From Pseudooceanicola pacificus (GTDB lineage: Bacteria > Pseudomonadota > Alphaproteobacteria > Rhodobacterales > Rhodobacteraceae): a DNA stretch of 64,000 nucleotides. The stretch lies in NCBI RefSeq assembly GCF_009789075.1, contig NZ_WNXQ01000002.1:1-64000 (forward strand). Direction: 5' to 3'. The position numbers and the translations under genes were made by a program. Shown here one piece after another: positions 1 through 8,736 of this stretch. Below the pieces are notes generated by a model. That model saw nothing but the letters and a program-made list of their open reading frames with translations, had not been told where the DNA came from and did no database searches. The first letter of the stretch is position 1, and the number at the start of each line of letters is the position of its first letter.

Positions 1-407
1 GAGGCGGTCACCGCAGCCGTCACCCGCGCGGCGCCCACGGCATCCAGCGCGGGCAGGATCCGCCAGCGCACCAGCGTGCCGGTCACCGGGCCAAGGCCCA
101 GCACCTGGGACAGCGCCACCGCCGCCGCGCCCGCGCGCGAGGCCACGCCCGGGGCGAGGCCCGTACGCAGATGGCGGTGGATCACCGCGTCATAGCGCCC
201 GACGGCCCAGAAGCTGAGCGCCGTCGCCCCGGCCGCCGCCAGCCACTGGCCCGGCGAGACGGCCCGCACCGCGGAGGCGATCTCGGCCATTTCCAGCCCG
301 GCCAGCCGGTCGCGCAGCAGCCAGAGGCAGACCAGCCCCAGCACCACGGGCAGCGCAAATCTGAACGCGCGCCGCCCCGCGACGCGTGCCTTGGATGTCC
401 TGAGCAA
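1..407 (-). CDS. MprF-like lysylphosphatidylglycerol flippase/synthase N-terminus (partial)
   Basis: Read on the minus strand this frame starts at a TTG and is still open at the left edge, so only the first 135 or so residues are present. The start is set by a GGAGGG ribosome site seven bases upstream of the TTG; no in-frame ATG lies nearby. The protein begins with a basic stretch, then a membrane segment (residues about 15-30), a second hydrophobic stretch near 60, and a GTLVRWRILP motif near 115. That motif resembles the MprF/UPF0104 integral membrane domain, which in the full family synthesises and flips lysylphosphatidylglycerol. The aminoacyltransferase half would lie outside the window, so a stand-alone UPF0104 protein is equally possible. 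Confidence 0.6.
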   Translation of the reverse strand, partial: MLRTSKARVAGRRAFRFALPVVLGLVCLWLLRDRLAGLEMAEIASAVRAVSPGQWLAAAGATALSFWAVGRYDAVIHRHLRTGLAPGVASRAGAAAVALSQVLGLGPVTGTLVRWRILPALDAVGAARVTAAVTA

Positions 408-1019
408 TTCCGTTCCCTCCACTCACCGGGGGCAAGGGATAGGGCGCGGATCTTGCCCGGTCCTTAACGGATCAGATTGTCGGGACATTCGAGGGCGACG
501 GGGACTGTCCGTCGGGGCCCCGGCCTGCGCCGGGGCGTGTCGGACCCGGCCCCCCGTGTGTCGTTCGACAGGAGGGAGCGGGCGGCGCGGGGTCCGGCGA
601 TTGTCGCCCCGAGGGCCGGTGCGCCGGTCGCGGTCCGGGTGAGAGGTACTTGGGGTGTCTCGCTGTGGCAGGATGGCCTTGCGCGACGTCCGAAATGCCC
701 CTGTGCGTCGCTCGCGGTGCAGGAGGCTGTCGCCGGGGATACCCGCGCGTGCTGTGCCGGGTGTGCGTCCAATGGTTCGGAGTGCCGTTTCACGGCCTTC
801 GGGGCGCCATTGCGATGTCTTCGGCCCCCCTTGGCGTTCGGTGTGCCCGTGCGTGATGCCCGGGGCGGCGCGGGGTGTCGTTTCAGGCGGATGAGCCGCT
901 AGAAAGCGGCGAGGCACCTTGCGAAGGGGCGCAAATACCCCCTCCGCAGGGCGCCGGATACGGAAAGGGCCGCGCTGATCGGCGCGGCCCTCGGGACAGT
1001 CTCCGCCCGGATCGGCGGC
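408..1019. other. Intergenic stretch with no recognisable gene
   Basis: Open frames here exist on both strands only because of the GC-rich composition. Their translations are arginine- and proline-rich and match nothing recognised. Apart from the terminator hairpin at 967-990 no signal was seen. Confidence 0.6.
967..990 (-). terminator. Terminator hairpin of the ATPase zeta gene
   Basis: A perfect 9-bp stem (GGGCCGCGC with GCGCGGCCC) around a 6-nt loop is followed on the minus strand by TTT. It lies about 30 bases past the stop codon of the minus-strand zeta gene, so it probably ends that transcript. Confidence 0.6.
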
Positions 1020-1334
1020 TCAGTTCTCTTCCATCAGCTGCGTCTTGGCGAGGATGGCCATTTCCTCGATCTTGGCGCGGATGGTGTCGTCGTCGGCCTT
1101 GTCGCCCAGGTCGGCGGCGACCTTGCGGATCACGTCCTCATAGCCGGCTTCCTCGAAATCGGCCTTCACCACCTCGGCGGCATAGGCATCGGCATCGGCG
1201 CCGGATTTGCCCAGCAGGCCGGCGGCCCAGAGGCCAAGCAGCTTGTTGCGGCGGGCTTCGGCCTTGAACTTCATGGCCTCGTCATGGGCGTACTTGTTCT
1301 CGAACGCGTTTTCGCGGTCATCGAAGGTGGTCAT
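1020..1334 (-). CDS. F1FO-ATP synthase zeta inhibitor subunit (DUF1476)
   Basis: This 104-residue protein belongs to the DUF1476 family, which includes the zeta subunit that blocks ATP hydrolysis by the F1FO enzyme in Paracoccus and other alphaproteobacteria. The N-terminus [19 protein letters not shown] is the inhibitory helix typical of the family, followed by a four-helix core ([16 protein letters not shown] onwards). The reading frame could start seven codons earlier, but a GGGGAG ribosome site sits eight bases before the ATG at 1334 and the family begins there. It acts in the cytoplasm on the F1 head. It stands alone, divergent from purC, with its own terminator. Confidence 0.9.
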   Translation of the reverse strand: MTTFDDRENAFENKYAHDEAMKFKAEARRNKLLGLWAAGLLGKSGADADAYAAEVVKADFEEAGYEDVIRKVAADLGDKADDDTIRAKIEEMAILAKTQLMEEN

Positions 1335-1509
1335 GGTCGGCTCCCCTCTGGTCACTGGCCCCCGATATGACGTCGCGACCGCCTCCGCGCAAGTCTTGCC
1401 TGCGGGGGTGCGGCAAAGGGGGCGCGGCCCGGCTGCCGCCGCAAGGGGCAGCGCGGCCCCGTCCCCTGGCGCAATCGGATGGTGCGGCGGCCCCGCACAC
1501 CGCTGGCGC

Positions 1510-1538
1510 TTGCGGCAGATACGGCATTGGCATAAGAG
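1510..1538 (+). promoter_or_regulatory. Possible sigma70-type promoter for purC-purS
   Basis: TTGCGG and TAAGAG are separated by 17 bases, 41 bases before the purC start codon. The -35 is reasonable but the -10 matches only half of the consensus, so this is a weak prediction. Confidence 0.28.
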
Positions 1539-1579
1539 GACGCGAGAGGGGCCGCAGGTTCCACCGACCGGGAGATCTC

Positions 1580-2341
1580 ATGGCACGGCGCAAGAAAATC
1601 TACGAAGGCAAGGCGAAGATCCTCTACGAGGGCCCGGAACCGGGTACGATCGTCCAGTACTTCAAGGATGACGCCACCGCGTTCAACGCCCAGAAGAAGG
1701 ACGTGATCGAGGGCAAGGGCGTGCTGAACAACCGGTTGTCCGAATTCTTCATGACCGGGCTGAACAACATCGGCGTGCCGACCCATTTCATCAAGCGGCT
1801 CAACATGCGCGAACAGCTGGTGCGCGCCTGCGAGATCATCCCGCTTGAGGTGATCGTGCGCAACTATGCCGCCGGGTCGCTGTCCAAGCGCCTGGGGATC
1901 GAGGAGGGCACCGCCCTGCCGCGCCCCATCGTCGAATACTGCTACAAGGACGACAAGCTGGGCGACCCGATGGTCACCGAGGAACATATCGCCGCCTTTG
2001 GCTGGGCCAGCCAGCAGGACATGGACGATGTCCTGGCCCTGGCGCTGCGGGTGAACGATTTCCTGTCGGGCGTCATGATGGCCGTCGGCATCAAGCTGGT
2101 GGATTTCAAGATCGAGATCGGCCGCGTCTACGAGGGCGATTTCCAGCGCCTCGTGGTGGCCGACGAGATCAGCCCCGACAGCTGCCGCCTGTGGGACATG
2201 GAAACCGGCCAGCACCTGGACAAGGACGTGTTCCGCCGCGACCTGGGCAGCCTGACCGATGCCTATACCGAGGTCGCACGGCGCCTGGGCGTGATGCCCA
2301 AGAACGCCACCCAGATTACCAAGCCGACCCTGATCAACTGA
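1580..2341 (+). CDS. purC: Phosphoribosylaminoimidazole-succinocarboxamide synthase
   Basis: PurC joins aspartate to CAIR with ATP to make SAICAR in purine biosynthesis. The 253-residue protein has the family N-terminus ([18 protein letters not shown]), the central [10 protein letters not shown] segment and the [11 protein letters not shown] motif of the SAICAR synthetase fold. The start is the ATG at 1580, preceded by GGAG; a much longer upstream extension is open but lacks family similarity. Its stop lies 11 bases before purS, so the two genes are probably co-transcribed. Confidence 0.95.
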   Translation: MARRKKIYEGKAKILYEGPEPGTIVQYFKDDATAFNAQKKDVIEGKGVLNNRLSEFFMTGLNNIGVPTHFIKRLNMREQLVRACEIIPLEVIVRNYAAGSLSKRLGIEEGTALPRPIVEYCYKDDKLGDPMVTEEHIAAFGWASQQDMDDVLALALRVNDFLSGVMMAVGIKLVDFKIEIGRVYEGDFQRLVVADEISPDSCRLWDMETGQHLDKDVFRRDLGSLTDAYTEVARRLGVMPKNATQITKPTLIN

Positions 2342-2352
2342 AGGACCGCGCG

Positions 2353-2592
2353 ATGAAGGCCCGTGTGAACGTCATGCTCAAGACCGGCGTACTGGACCCG
2401 CAGGGCGAGGCCGTGCGCCATGCGCTCGGCTCGCTGGGATTTGCCGGGGTCGAATCCGTGCGCCAGGGCAAGGTGATCGAGCTGGACCTGGCCGAGACCG
2501 ACCGCGCCGCCGCCCAGGCCGCGGTGACCGAGATGTGCGAGAAGCTGCTCGCCAATACGGTGATCGAAAGCTATTCGGTCGAGCTGGTCTGA
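2353..2592 (+). CDS. purS: Phosphoribosylformylglycinamidine synthase subunit PurS
   Basis: PurS is the small subunit that bridges PurL and PurQ in the three-part FGAM synthase. The 79-residue product has the expected beginning (MKARVNVMLKTGVLDPQGEAV), the LGF-x6-VRQGK element and a C-terminus ending in YSVELV, and its length is normal. It starts 11 bases after purC. purQ, which usually follows purS, is absent: the next gene is on the opposite strand. That gap is described separately as a finding. Confidence 0.93.
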   Translation: MKARVNVMLKTGVLDPQGEAVRHALGSLGFAGVESVRQGKVIELDLAETDRAAAQAAVTEMCEKLLANTVIESYSVELV

Positions 2593-2721
2593 ACGCCGTC
2601 CTGATGCGGGGCCTGCTCTGCTGTGACGGCCCGGCGCAGGGCTGACGGGCCTGTGCGGGTGTGTCGCCCGGGCATTGGCCGGTCCGCCGAAAGCTGCAAT
2701 TCGTGACAAAACGGAAGGTCT

Positions 2722-2741
2722 GGCCGCCTGCAAAGGCGGCC
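2722..2741 (-). terminator. Hairpin downstream of the sterol-desaturase-family gene
   Basis: GGCCGCC and GGCGGCC form a 7-bp stem with a 6-nt loop just past the end of the minus-strand hydroxylase gene and beyond the plus-strand purS. It may terminate transcription from either side. No long T-run follows immediately. Confidence 0.45.
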
Positions 2742-2747
2742 GGTCCG

Positions 2748-3626
2748 CTATTCTGCAGGGGCGTTCCACTTGGCGGCGGCATCGGGGCGCGCGGCGATGC
2801 GGAGCGCCACCCGCCGGATGCGCCGGCGGATCATCCGGCCCCATTGCAGGACGGGATAGGCAAGGATCGCAACCGGGTTGATGTCGCTGATCCCGCTTTC
2901 CTTCAGCCCCATCGGGGCGTCGATGCTGTCGGGCCGCCGGTAGGTGGCGAAAAGCCAGTCCCACAGCGGCATCACATTGGCCAGGTTCTTGCCATAGGCC
3001 TCGGGCGTGTCGGCATGGTGCCAGCGGTGGAACCGGGGCGATGCGATCAGCAGGCGCAGGGGCCCGTGGTCGATATCCAGGTCCAGGTGCACATACATGT
3101 TCAGCAGGATCAGCAGCAGCATGATCACCGGGATCGTCTCGGGGATCTGCAGCCAGGTCAGCAGCAGGACGTAGCTGGCCGTCATCAGGATCGACTCGAA
3201 GGCATGCACCCGGAAGGCGGTGAAGGCGTTCACATGGGTGTCGGAGTGATGCGCCGCATGGGCGGGCCAGCCCCAGCGGGTGTGCATCAGCCGGTGGTTC
3301 CAGTAATCGCAGAAGTCGCGGGTCACGATGCCGACCAGAACGGTCACCGCCAGCGGCACGCCGTCCCAGGTTCCGGCGGGCAGGGTCCACAGGCCGATGG
3401 CGTCGAACTGGGCCTGCATCCAGACGCTGATCGCCTCGTAATACCGAAAGACGATCATGATGTTGAAGAAGTAGACCACCAGCGAGGCCACGCTATTGAG
3501 GATCGCATTGCGCCCCAGCTCTTCGCGCCGGCCCAGCACGAGGTAAAGACCCACGCTCGACAGCCCGCCCACCAGCACCAGGTGGCGGAAGACGAGGTCC
3601 ACGGCCCAGTCGATCTGTTCCTGCAT
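2748..3626 (-). CDS. Sterol desaturase / fatty acid hydroxylase family membrane protein
   Basis: The 292-residue protein is a di-iron membrane hydroxylase. It carries the three histidine clusters that bind the metal: HRLMH, HAAHH and HRWHH. These are set among four or five hydrophobic helices, including the VFRHLVLVGG and VYFFNIMIVF segments near the N-terminus. Family members hydroxylate or desaturate sterols, carotenoids or lipid acyl chains in the membrane, and the substrate cannot be deduced here. The ATG at 3626 has AGGGAA about ten bases upstream; the open frame extends 18 codons further but without similarity. It is a single gene convergent with purS. Confidence 0.85.
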   Translation of the reverse strand: MQEQIDWAVDLVFRHLVLVGGLSSVGLYLVLGRREELGRNAILNSVASLVVYFFNIMIVFRYYEAISVWMQAQFDAIGLWTLPAGTWDGVPLAVTVLVGIVTRDFCDYWNHRLMHTRWGWPAHAAHHSDTHVNAFTAFRVHAFESILMTASYVLLLTWLQIPETIPVIMLLLILLNMYVHLDLDIDHGPLRLLIASPRFHRWHHADTPEAYGKNLANVMPLWDWLFATYRRPDSIDAPMGLKESGISDINPVAILAYPVLQWGRMIRRRIRRVALRIAARPDAAAKWNAPAE

Positions 3627-3769
3627 CCGTCGGTGTTCCCTGCATTGTCCTGTCTCTCTTGAACACGGGCGGTGCGGCACCAGTCGGACACCAAAGTGGC
3701 AGAATATGGCAATATCACCCCCTCAGGACGATGCCGGAGCGCCGCGCAGGGGCGATCCGAATTTCGCGA

Positions 3770-3799
3770 TTGTGTTTACCTGCGGTATGCACCTATTGT
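3770..3799 (+). promoter_or_regulatory. Candidate promoter in the long rne leader
   Basis: TTGTGT and TATTGT are spaced 18 bases apart in a locally AT-richer patch. If used, it gives the ribonuclease E mRNA a leader of roughly 370 bases. The prediction rests on sequence alone. Confidence 0.35.
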
Positions 3800-3812
3800 G
3801 TTATGTACGGAT

Positions 3813-3833
3813 CGGACCCCATGCCGGGGTCCG
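3813..3833 (+). promoter_or_regulatory. 8-bp hairpin in the rne 5' leader
   Basis: CGGACCCC and GGGGTCCG form a perfect stem around a 5-base loop, shortly after the candidate promoter. The whole stretch 3627-4172 has no gene. Long structured leaders that let RNase E control its own mRNA are known in enterobacteria; whether this hairpin does so is inference. Confidence 0.4.
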
Positions 3834-4172
3834 CCGGAGAGTTTCGCTGGCCACGCGGCGGGGGGATCCCTTGGGATCGGACCGATGCGAGGCCAGGCCG
3901 ATCTGGCCCTCACGGGGGCCGAAGAAACGCCAGGCGCCGGGAAACCGGCCGTCAGGCACCTGAACGGGTAGCGCGCCCGACAAACGAGGCCGCTGCCGGA
4001 GAAGAAACGCGATGAGGCGCGCGAGCGGATCGACAGATAATGCGGGGGCCGGGATGGGCCCTTGTCGCTCTGCGCCACGTATCGCCCTTGACAGTCACGA
4101 CAGCCAGCGCCCCCGTCCACCGGGCCTTCAACCGCCCGGACGGGATCGCCTTGCTGCGTGCAAACGGACAAC

Positions 4173-6977
4173 ATGGCAAAGAAAATGCTTATCGACGCCA
4201 CCCACGCGGAGGAAACCCGCGTCGTGGTGGTGGACGGAAACAAGGTCGAGGAATTCGATTTTGAATCTGAAAACAAGCGCCAGCTAGCTGGCAACATATA
4301 TCTGGCCAAGGTCACGCGGGTCGAACCCTCGCTGCAGGCGGCCTTTGTCGATTACGGCGGGAACCGGCACGGCTTCCTCGCCTTCTCGGAAATCCATCCG
4401 GATTACTACCAGATCCCCGTCGCCGACCGCGAGGCGTTGATGGAGGAAGAGCGCGCCTATGCCGAGGCACAGCGCGCCCGCGACGAGGAAGACGACAAGA
4501 AGAAGAGCCGCCGCTCGTCTTCGTCCCGCTCCCGCGCGGCCCGGGCCGACAGCGACGACGCCGTCGCCACCCAGGACCCCGCCGACGAGATCGAGGGGAT
4601 GGAAACCATCGACTTCGACGATGGCGGCGACGAGGTGCCCGAGGGCAGCTCGCCCATGGAAACCGTGGCCGAGACCCCGGTCGAGGAGCCGCTGGACGAC
4701 GACACCTCCGACGTGCAGGACGATGACGACGACGAGGAGGAGGCCAAGGCCCCCGACGCCGCCGCCAAGGACAGCGAGATCGAGAGCGTCGCCGAAGAGG
4801 ACGACCACGAGGACATCCGCCCGGTCCGCAAGCCGCGCCCGCGCCGCTACAAGATCCAGGAAGTCATCAAGGTCCGCCAGATCCTGCTGGTGCAGGTCGT
4901 CAAGGAAGAACGCGGCAACAAGGGCGCCGCGCTGACCACCTATCTTTCGCTGGCCGGCCGGTACTGCGTGCTGATGCCGAACACCGCCCGGGGCGGCGGC
5001 ATCTCGCGCAAGATCACCAATGCCGTCGACCGCAAGAAGCTCAAGGAAATCGCGAACGAGATCGAGGTGCCGCGAGGCGCCGGGCTGATCGTGCGGACCG
5101 CGGGCGCCAAGCGGACGAAATCCGAGATCAAGCGCGACTATGAATACCTGCAGCGCCTGTGGGAACAGATCCGCGAGCTGACGCTGAAATCCATCGCGCC
5201 GGCCAAGATCTACGAGGAAGGCGACCTGATCAAACGTTCGATCCGCGACCTCTACAACCGCGATATCGACGAGGTCCATGTCGAGGGCGAGCGCGGCTAC
5301 CGCATCGCCAAGGACTTCATGAAGATGATCATGCCGTCCCACGCCAAGAACGTGAAACACTACCAGGACAGCATGCCGCTTTTTGCGCGCTACCAGGTGG
5401 AAACCTACCTGGGCGGGATGTTCAACCCGACGGTCCAGCTGAAATCCGGTGGCTACATCGTGATCGGCGTGACCGAGGCGCTGGTGGCGATCGACGTGAA
5501 CTCGGGCCGGGCCACCAAGGAAGGCTCGATCGAGGAGACCGCCACCAAGACCAACCTGGAGGCCGCCGAGGAGGTGGCCCGCCAGCTGCGTCTGCGTGAC
5601 CTCGCCGGGCTGATCGTGATCGACTTCATCGACATGGACGAGCGCAAGAACAACGCCGCCGTCGAGAAGAAGCTGAAAGACAAGCTCAAGACCGACCGCG
5701 CCCGCATCCAGGTCGGCCGCATCTCGGGCTTCGGCCTGCTGGAGATGTCGCGCCAGCGCCTGCGCCCCGGCATGATCGAGGCGACGACCCAGCCCTGCCA
5801 CATCTGTCACGGCACCGGGCTGATCCGTTCCGACGACAACATGGCGCTGAACATCCTGCGCCAGATCGAGGAAGAGGGCACCCGCAAGCGGTCGCGCGAG
5901 GTTCTGGTGAAATGCCCGGTGGGCATCGCCAACTACCTGATGAACCAGAAGCGCGAGCATATCGCCCAGATCGAGGGCCGTTATGGCATGGCCGTGCGCA
6001 TCGAGGGCGACCCGGTGCTGGTCAGCCCCGATTTCAGCCTTGAAAAGTTCAAGACCGCCACCCGCGTGGTCAAGGAAATCCAGATGGTGGTGTCGGTCGA
6101 CACCTCGCTGATGGACGAGGTCGACGCCGAGGTCGAGGAGATCGAGGACGATCCCGTCGAAGAGACGACCACCCAGGCGGAGCCGTCCGGCGGGTCCGAA
6201 AACGGCGACGGCGGCGATACCCGGCCCAAGAAGAAGCGGCGGCGGCGGCGGCGGAAGAAGTCGTCCGGCGGCGCGCCGCAGGGCGAGGCCCGCGATGGCG
6301 ACAGCGACAGCGATGGCGACGAGGGTGGCCAGTCCGACGATGCCGACGCGGCTGACACCGCCGGGGACGGCGCGGATGCTCCGGCCGAAACCGCCGGGGC
6401 CCCGGTGGCCGAAGCCGCGCCCGCGGCGGTCGAGTCCGCCGATGCCGTGACCGAGGCCGAGGCCCCCGAGGCCGCGGCCGAAGAGGCGCCCAAGCCCAAG
6501 CCCAAGCGCACCCGCTCGCGCAGCACCAAGTCCAAGGCGGCCAAAGAGGCCGAAGCGGCAGCCGCCGCCGAAGCCGCCGCTGCCGAAGCCGGCACCGACC
6601 CGGTCGCGCCCGAAGCGGTGGCCGAAGCCTCGGCCCCCGAGGCCGCGACCTCCGAGGCGCCGGCGGGCGAACCGGCCCCCGAACCTGCCGCCCCGGCGGC
6701 AGAGGCCGCACCCGAGGTGCTGCCCGAGCCGGAACCGGTGGTCGAAGCGGTCGAGGCTCCGGCCGAGCCCGCGCCTGCGCCCGAAGCCGCCGCGCCCGAG
6801 GAGATGGCCGAGGCCGACCCCGCCCCGGCAGAGACCCCGGCGGCAGAGGAAACGGCTGACGACAGCGCGACCACCGGCGAAGAAACCGCCGAGGCGCGTG
6901 TGCCGGAAACCGTGTCCGAAGACGGCACGGATGACGACAAGCCCAAGCGCCGCGGCTGGTGGTCGCTCGGCCGCTGA
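4173..6977 (+). CDS. rne: Ribonuclease E/G family endoribonuclease
   Basis: This 934-residue protein is the central mRNA-decay and rRNA/tRNA-processing endonuclease. It starts at ATG 4173 (MAKKMLIDATHAEETRVVVV); an in-frame GTG 15 bases upstream is less likely. The S1 domain is split by a long acidic and arginine-rich insertion at about residues 95-230, a layout known for alphaproteobacterial RNase E. The catalytic DVNSGR motif puts the metal-binding aspartate at residue 441. The zinc link CHICHG begins at Cys542. Past residue 660 the tail is disordered: an arginine block (KKKRRRRRRKK), then several hundred residues rich in Ala, Pro and Glu, ending in RRGWWSLGR. Such tails normally scaffold degradosome partners on the membrane or RNA. 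Confidence 0.96.
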   Translation: MAKKMLIDATHAEETRVVVVDGNKVEEFDFESENKRQLAGNIYLAKVTRVEPSLQAAFVDYGGNRHGFLAFSEIHPDYYQIPVADREALMEEERAYAEAQRARDEEDDKKKSRRSSSSRSRAARADSDDAVATQDPADEIEGMETIDFDDGGDEVPEGSSPMETVAETPVEEPLDDDTSDVQDDDDDEEEAKAPDAAAKDSEIESVAEEDDHEDIRPVRKPRPRRYKIQEVIKVRQILLVQVVKEERGNKGAALTTYLSLAGRYCVLMPNTARGGGISRKITNAVDRKKLKEIANEIEVPRGAGLIVRTAGAKRTKSEIKRDYEYLQRLWEQIRELTLKSIAPAKIYEEGDLIKRSIRDLYNRDIDEVHVEGERGYRIAKDFMKMIMPSHAKNVKHYQDSMPLFARYQVETYLGGMFNPTVQLKSGGYIVIGVTEALVAIDVNSGRATKEGSIEETATKTNLEAAEEVARQLRLRDLAGLIVIDFIDMDERKNNAAVEKKLKDKLKTDRARIQVGRISGFGLLEMSRQRLRPGMIEATTQPCHICHGTGLIRSDDNMALNILRQIEEEGTRKRSREVLVKCPVGIANYLMNQKREHIAQIEGRYGMAVRIEGDPVLVSPDFSLEKFKTATRVVKEIQMVVSVDTSLMDEVDAEVEEIEDDPVEETTTQAEPSGGSENGDGGDTRPKKKRRRRRRKKSSGGAPQGEARDGDSDSDGDEGGQSDDADAADTAGDGADAPAETAGAPVAEAAPAAVESADAVTEAEAPEAAAEEAPKPKPKRTRSRSTKSKAAKEAEAAAAAEAAAAEAGTDPVAPEAVAEASAPEAATSEAPAGEPAPEPAAPAAEAAPEVLPEPEPVVEAVEAPAEPAPAPEAAAPEEMAEADPAPAETPAAEETADDSATTGEETAEARVPETVSEDGTDDDKPKRRGWWSLGR

Positions 6978-7000
6978 GGCCAGACGACAGGGCAGAAATC

Positions 7001-7035
7001 GGGCCGCGCGTCAGCCAGACGCGCGGCCCTTTTTT
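7001..7035 (+). terminator. Strong intrinsic terminator of rne
   Basis: A 12-bp perfect stem (GGGCCGCGCGTC with GACGCGCGGCCC) with a 5-nt loop is followed directly by six T residues, 24 bases after the rne stop codon. Confidence 0.95.
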
Positions 7036-7329
7036 CGGTTTTGGGGTCTGCGTGATCTCCACAGGCCACCCTGTTCCGGCTGGCCGGACGGGGCAGCGGC
7101 CCCGAGGCGCCGGAGCAGGTCCGGCGCACCGGACGGGACACCAGGGTGTCGAGGCGGGCGGCCTGGCAAACCAGATGTCCGGCCGGACGATCAGGACAAC
7201 AGCCGACGCCTTGGTCCCCGGCGCAAGGCAGCAAGTGTCAGGATGATCCGGTGAGGCCGGTCGGCTTGGCCGGACAGCTGCCAGAAGACGCCAGCCCACG
7301 CGCCAGACCCAAAACCAGCCAGGTCCGAC

Positions 7330-7527
7330 GAGGCGCTTCACGTCCCGGACGTGCTCCGGGACCTCGCGCCGCCAGGCACACCCGCCCGGTCCAGCGAGGC
7401 GCTTCACGTCCCGGACCTGCTCCGGGACCTCGCGCCGCCAGGCACCCCCGTCCGGTCCAGCGCGGCGCCTCGCGTCCCGGACCTGCTCCGGGACCTCGCG
7501 CCGCCAAACGCCTCCGCCCGGTCCGGC
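7330..7527. repeat. Three tandem copies of a 66-bp unit in a convergent intergenic region
   Basis: Units begin at 7330, 7396 and 7462. The first two differ at only a few positions and the third is more diverged. Each contains GTCCCGGAC and CCGGGACCTCGCGCCGCCA, so each can form a hairpin of the GTCCCGG type. The unit length is a multiple of three, so the array stays open in frame on both strands, but the translations (GPGAGPGREAPRWTGR on the minus strand) look non-biological. The stretch 7036-7565 between the rne terminator and tusA holds no supported gene. Confidence 0.85.
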
Positions 7528-7565
7528 CAGACGTTACGCGTCCCCGCTGCCAGGCACCTTCGCCC

Positions 7566-7805
7566 TCAGCCTTCGGGCCGTCCGGCCCCGCGCCTTACGG
7601 TGAATTCGGCGACCCCGTCGACCTCGCGCATGCCCAGGAACTCATGCCCCGCCTCGTGGCAGAAATGCGGGATGTCGATCACCGCCACCGGGTCGTCCGC
7701 CCGGATCCGCAGGATATCGCCTGGGGCGAGCGCCATCAGCCGTTTGCGCAACCGCAGCACGGGCAGGGGGCAGATCAGCCCGACGGCATCGACGATATCT
7801 TCCAT
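7566..7805 (-). CDS. tusA: TusA/SirA-family sulfur carrier protein
   Basis: The 79-residue protein carries the family signature near its N-terminus, VGLICPLPVLRLRK, with the sulfur-accepting cysteine at residue 12 in the Cys-Pro-x-Pro motif. TusA-type proteins pass persulfide sulfur for tRNA thiolation, molybdenum cofactor or sulfur oxidation in the cytoplasm. The start at 7805 has an AGGCAGG site upstream. It is divergent from ccdA, with about 117 bases between them. The adjacency fits a role in thiol or sulfur handling but does not prove one. Confidence 0.88.
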   Translation of the reverse strand: MEDIVDAVGLICPLPVLRLRKRLMALAPGDILRIRADDPVAVIDIPHFCHEAGHEFLGMREVDGVAEFTVRRGAGRPEG

Positions 7806-7922
7806 GCCCGCCTGCCTAATCCGGCCCCCGGGCCAAGTCCAGCCACGGGCTGAAACACCCGGCCACGCGCTTGTGACATCGCGCCGCGTGACGCACACCG
7901 GCCCATGCGCTAAGCGGGTGGC

Positions 7923-8672
7923 ATGTTCGGCATCGACATCATCGACGCGGCCCTGCTGCCCGCCATGCTCGTCGCCCTCGCTGCGGGGGTGGTGTCCTTT
8001 CTCAGCCCCTGCGTGCTGCCCATCGTGCCGCCCTACCTGGCCTATATGTCCGGTGTCTCGATGGGCGAGCTGGGGCAGGGCGGACAGCGCCGCCGGGCCC
8101 TGCTGCCCGCGCTCTTCTTCGTCATGGGGCTTTCGACCGTCTTCCTGCTGCTCGGCTTCGCCGCCTCGGCGGTGGGGACGCTCTTTCTGCAGTACCAGTC
8201 GTGGTTCAACACCGTCGCCGGCATCCTGGTGATGATCTTCGGGGCGCATTTCGTCGGCGTCTACCGCATCGGCTTCCTCGACCGCGAGGCGCGGCTGGAT
8301 GCGGGCGACAGGGGCGGCTCGGCCTTCGGGGCCTATGTGCTGGGCCTCGCCTTCGCCTTTGGCTGGACGCCCTGCATCGGCCCGCAGCTTGGCGCGATCC
8401 TGTCGCTCGCCGCGTCAGAGGCCGATGTGTCGCGGGGCACCCTGCTGCTGGCCGTCTATGCGGCGGGCCTTGGCATCCCCTTCCTGCTGGTCGCGGCCTT
8501 CCTGCCGCGCCTGACTGGCGTCATGGGCTGGATGAAGCGCCACATGGAACAGATCGAGCGGGTGATGGGCCTGCTGCTCTGGACCATCGGCCTGCTGATG
8601 CTGACCGGGGGCTTCTCGGCCTTCTCCTACTGGCTGCTTGAGACATTTCCGGGGCTTGCGCTGATCGGTTGA
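7923..8672 (+). CDS. ccdA: Cytochrome c biogenesis protein CcdA
   Basis: CcdA moves reducing power from cytoplasmic thioredoxin across the inner membrane so that apocytochrome c thiols stay reduced for haem attachment. The 249-residue product has six hydrophobic segments and the two redox cysteines in FLSPCVLPIVPPY (residue about 24) and WTPCIGPQLG (about 146), as expected for the family. The ATG at 7923 gives the normal length. Several c-type cytochromes are encoded nearby (11712-13173). Confidence 0.92.
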   Translation: MFGIDIIDAALLPAMLVALAAGVVSFLSPCVLPIVPPYLAYMSGVSMGELGQGGQRRRALLPALFFVMGLSTVFLLLGFAASAVGTLFLQYQSWFNTVAGILVMIFGAHFVGVYRIGFLDREARLDAGDRGGSAFGAYVLGLAFAFGWTPCIGPQLGAILSLAASEADVSRGTLLLAVYAAGLGIPFLLVAAFLPRLTGVMGWMKRHMEQIERVMGLLLWTIGLLMLTGGFSAFSYWLLETFPGLALIG

Positions 8673-8736
8673 TGCCTCAATATTGCCCGGAACCCCTTGT
8701 AGGGTCGGGCAAAAGAGGCATCGAGCATCAAAGCCC

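Noticed and set aside
423-917. Open frames on both strands in the first kilobase
   Set aside because: Arg- and Pro-rich translations with no motif, no ribosome site and overlapping alternatives in every frame.
4284-5960. A 558-codon open frame on the minus strand opposite rne
   Set aside because: It lies entirely inside the well-supported rne gene, and its translation is a biased mirror (many His, Leu, Gly, Asp) typical of the complement of GC-rich coding DNA.
7330-7527. Tandem repeat considered as a CRISPR array
   Set aside because: The 66-bp units are contiguous with no unique spacers, and no cas gene is in the window.
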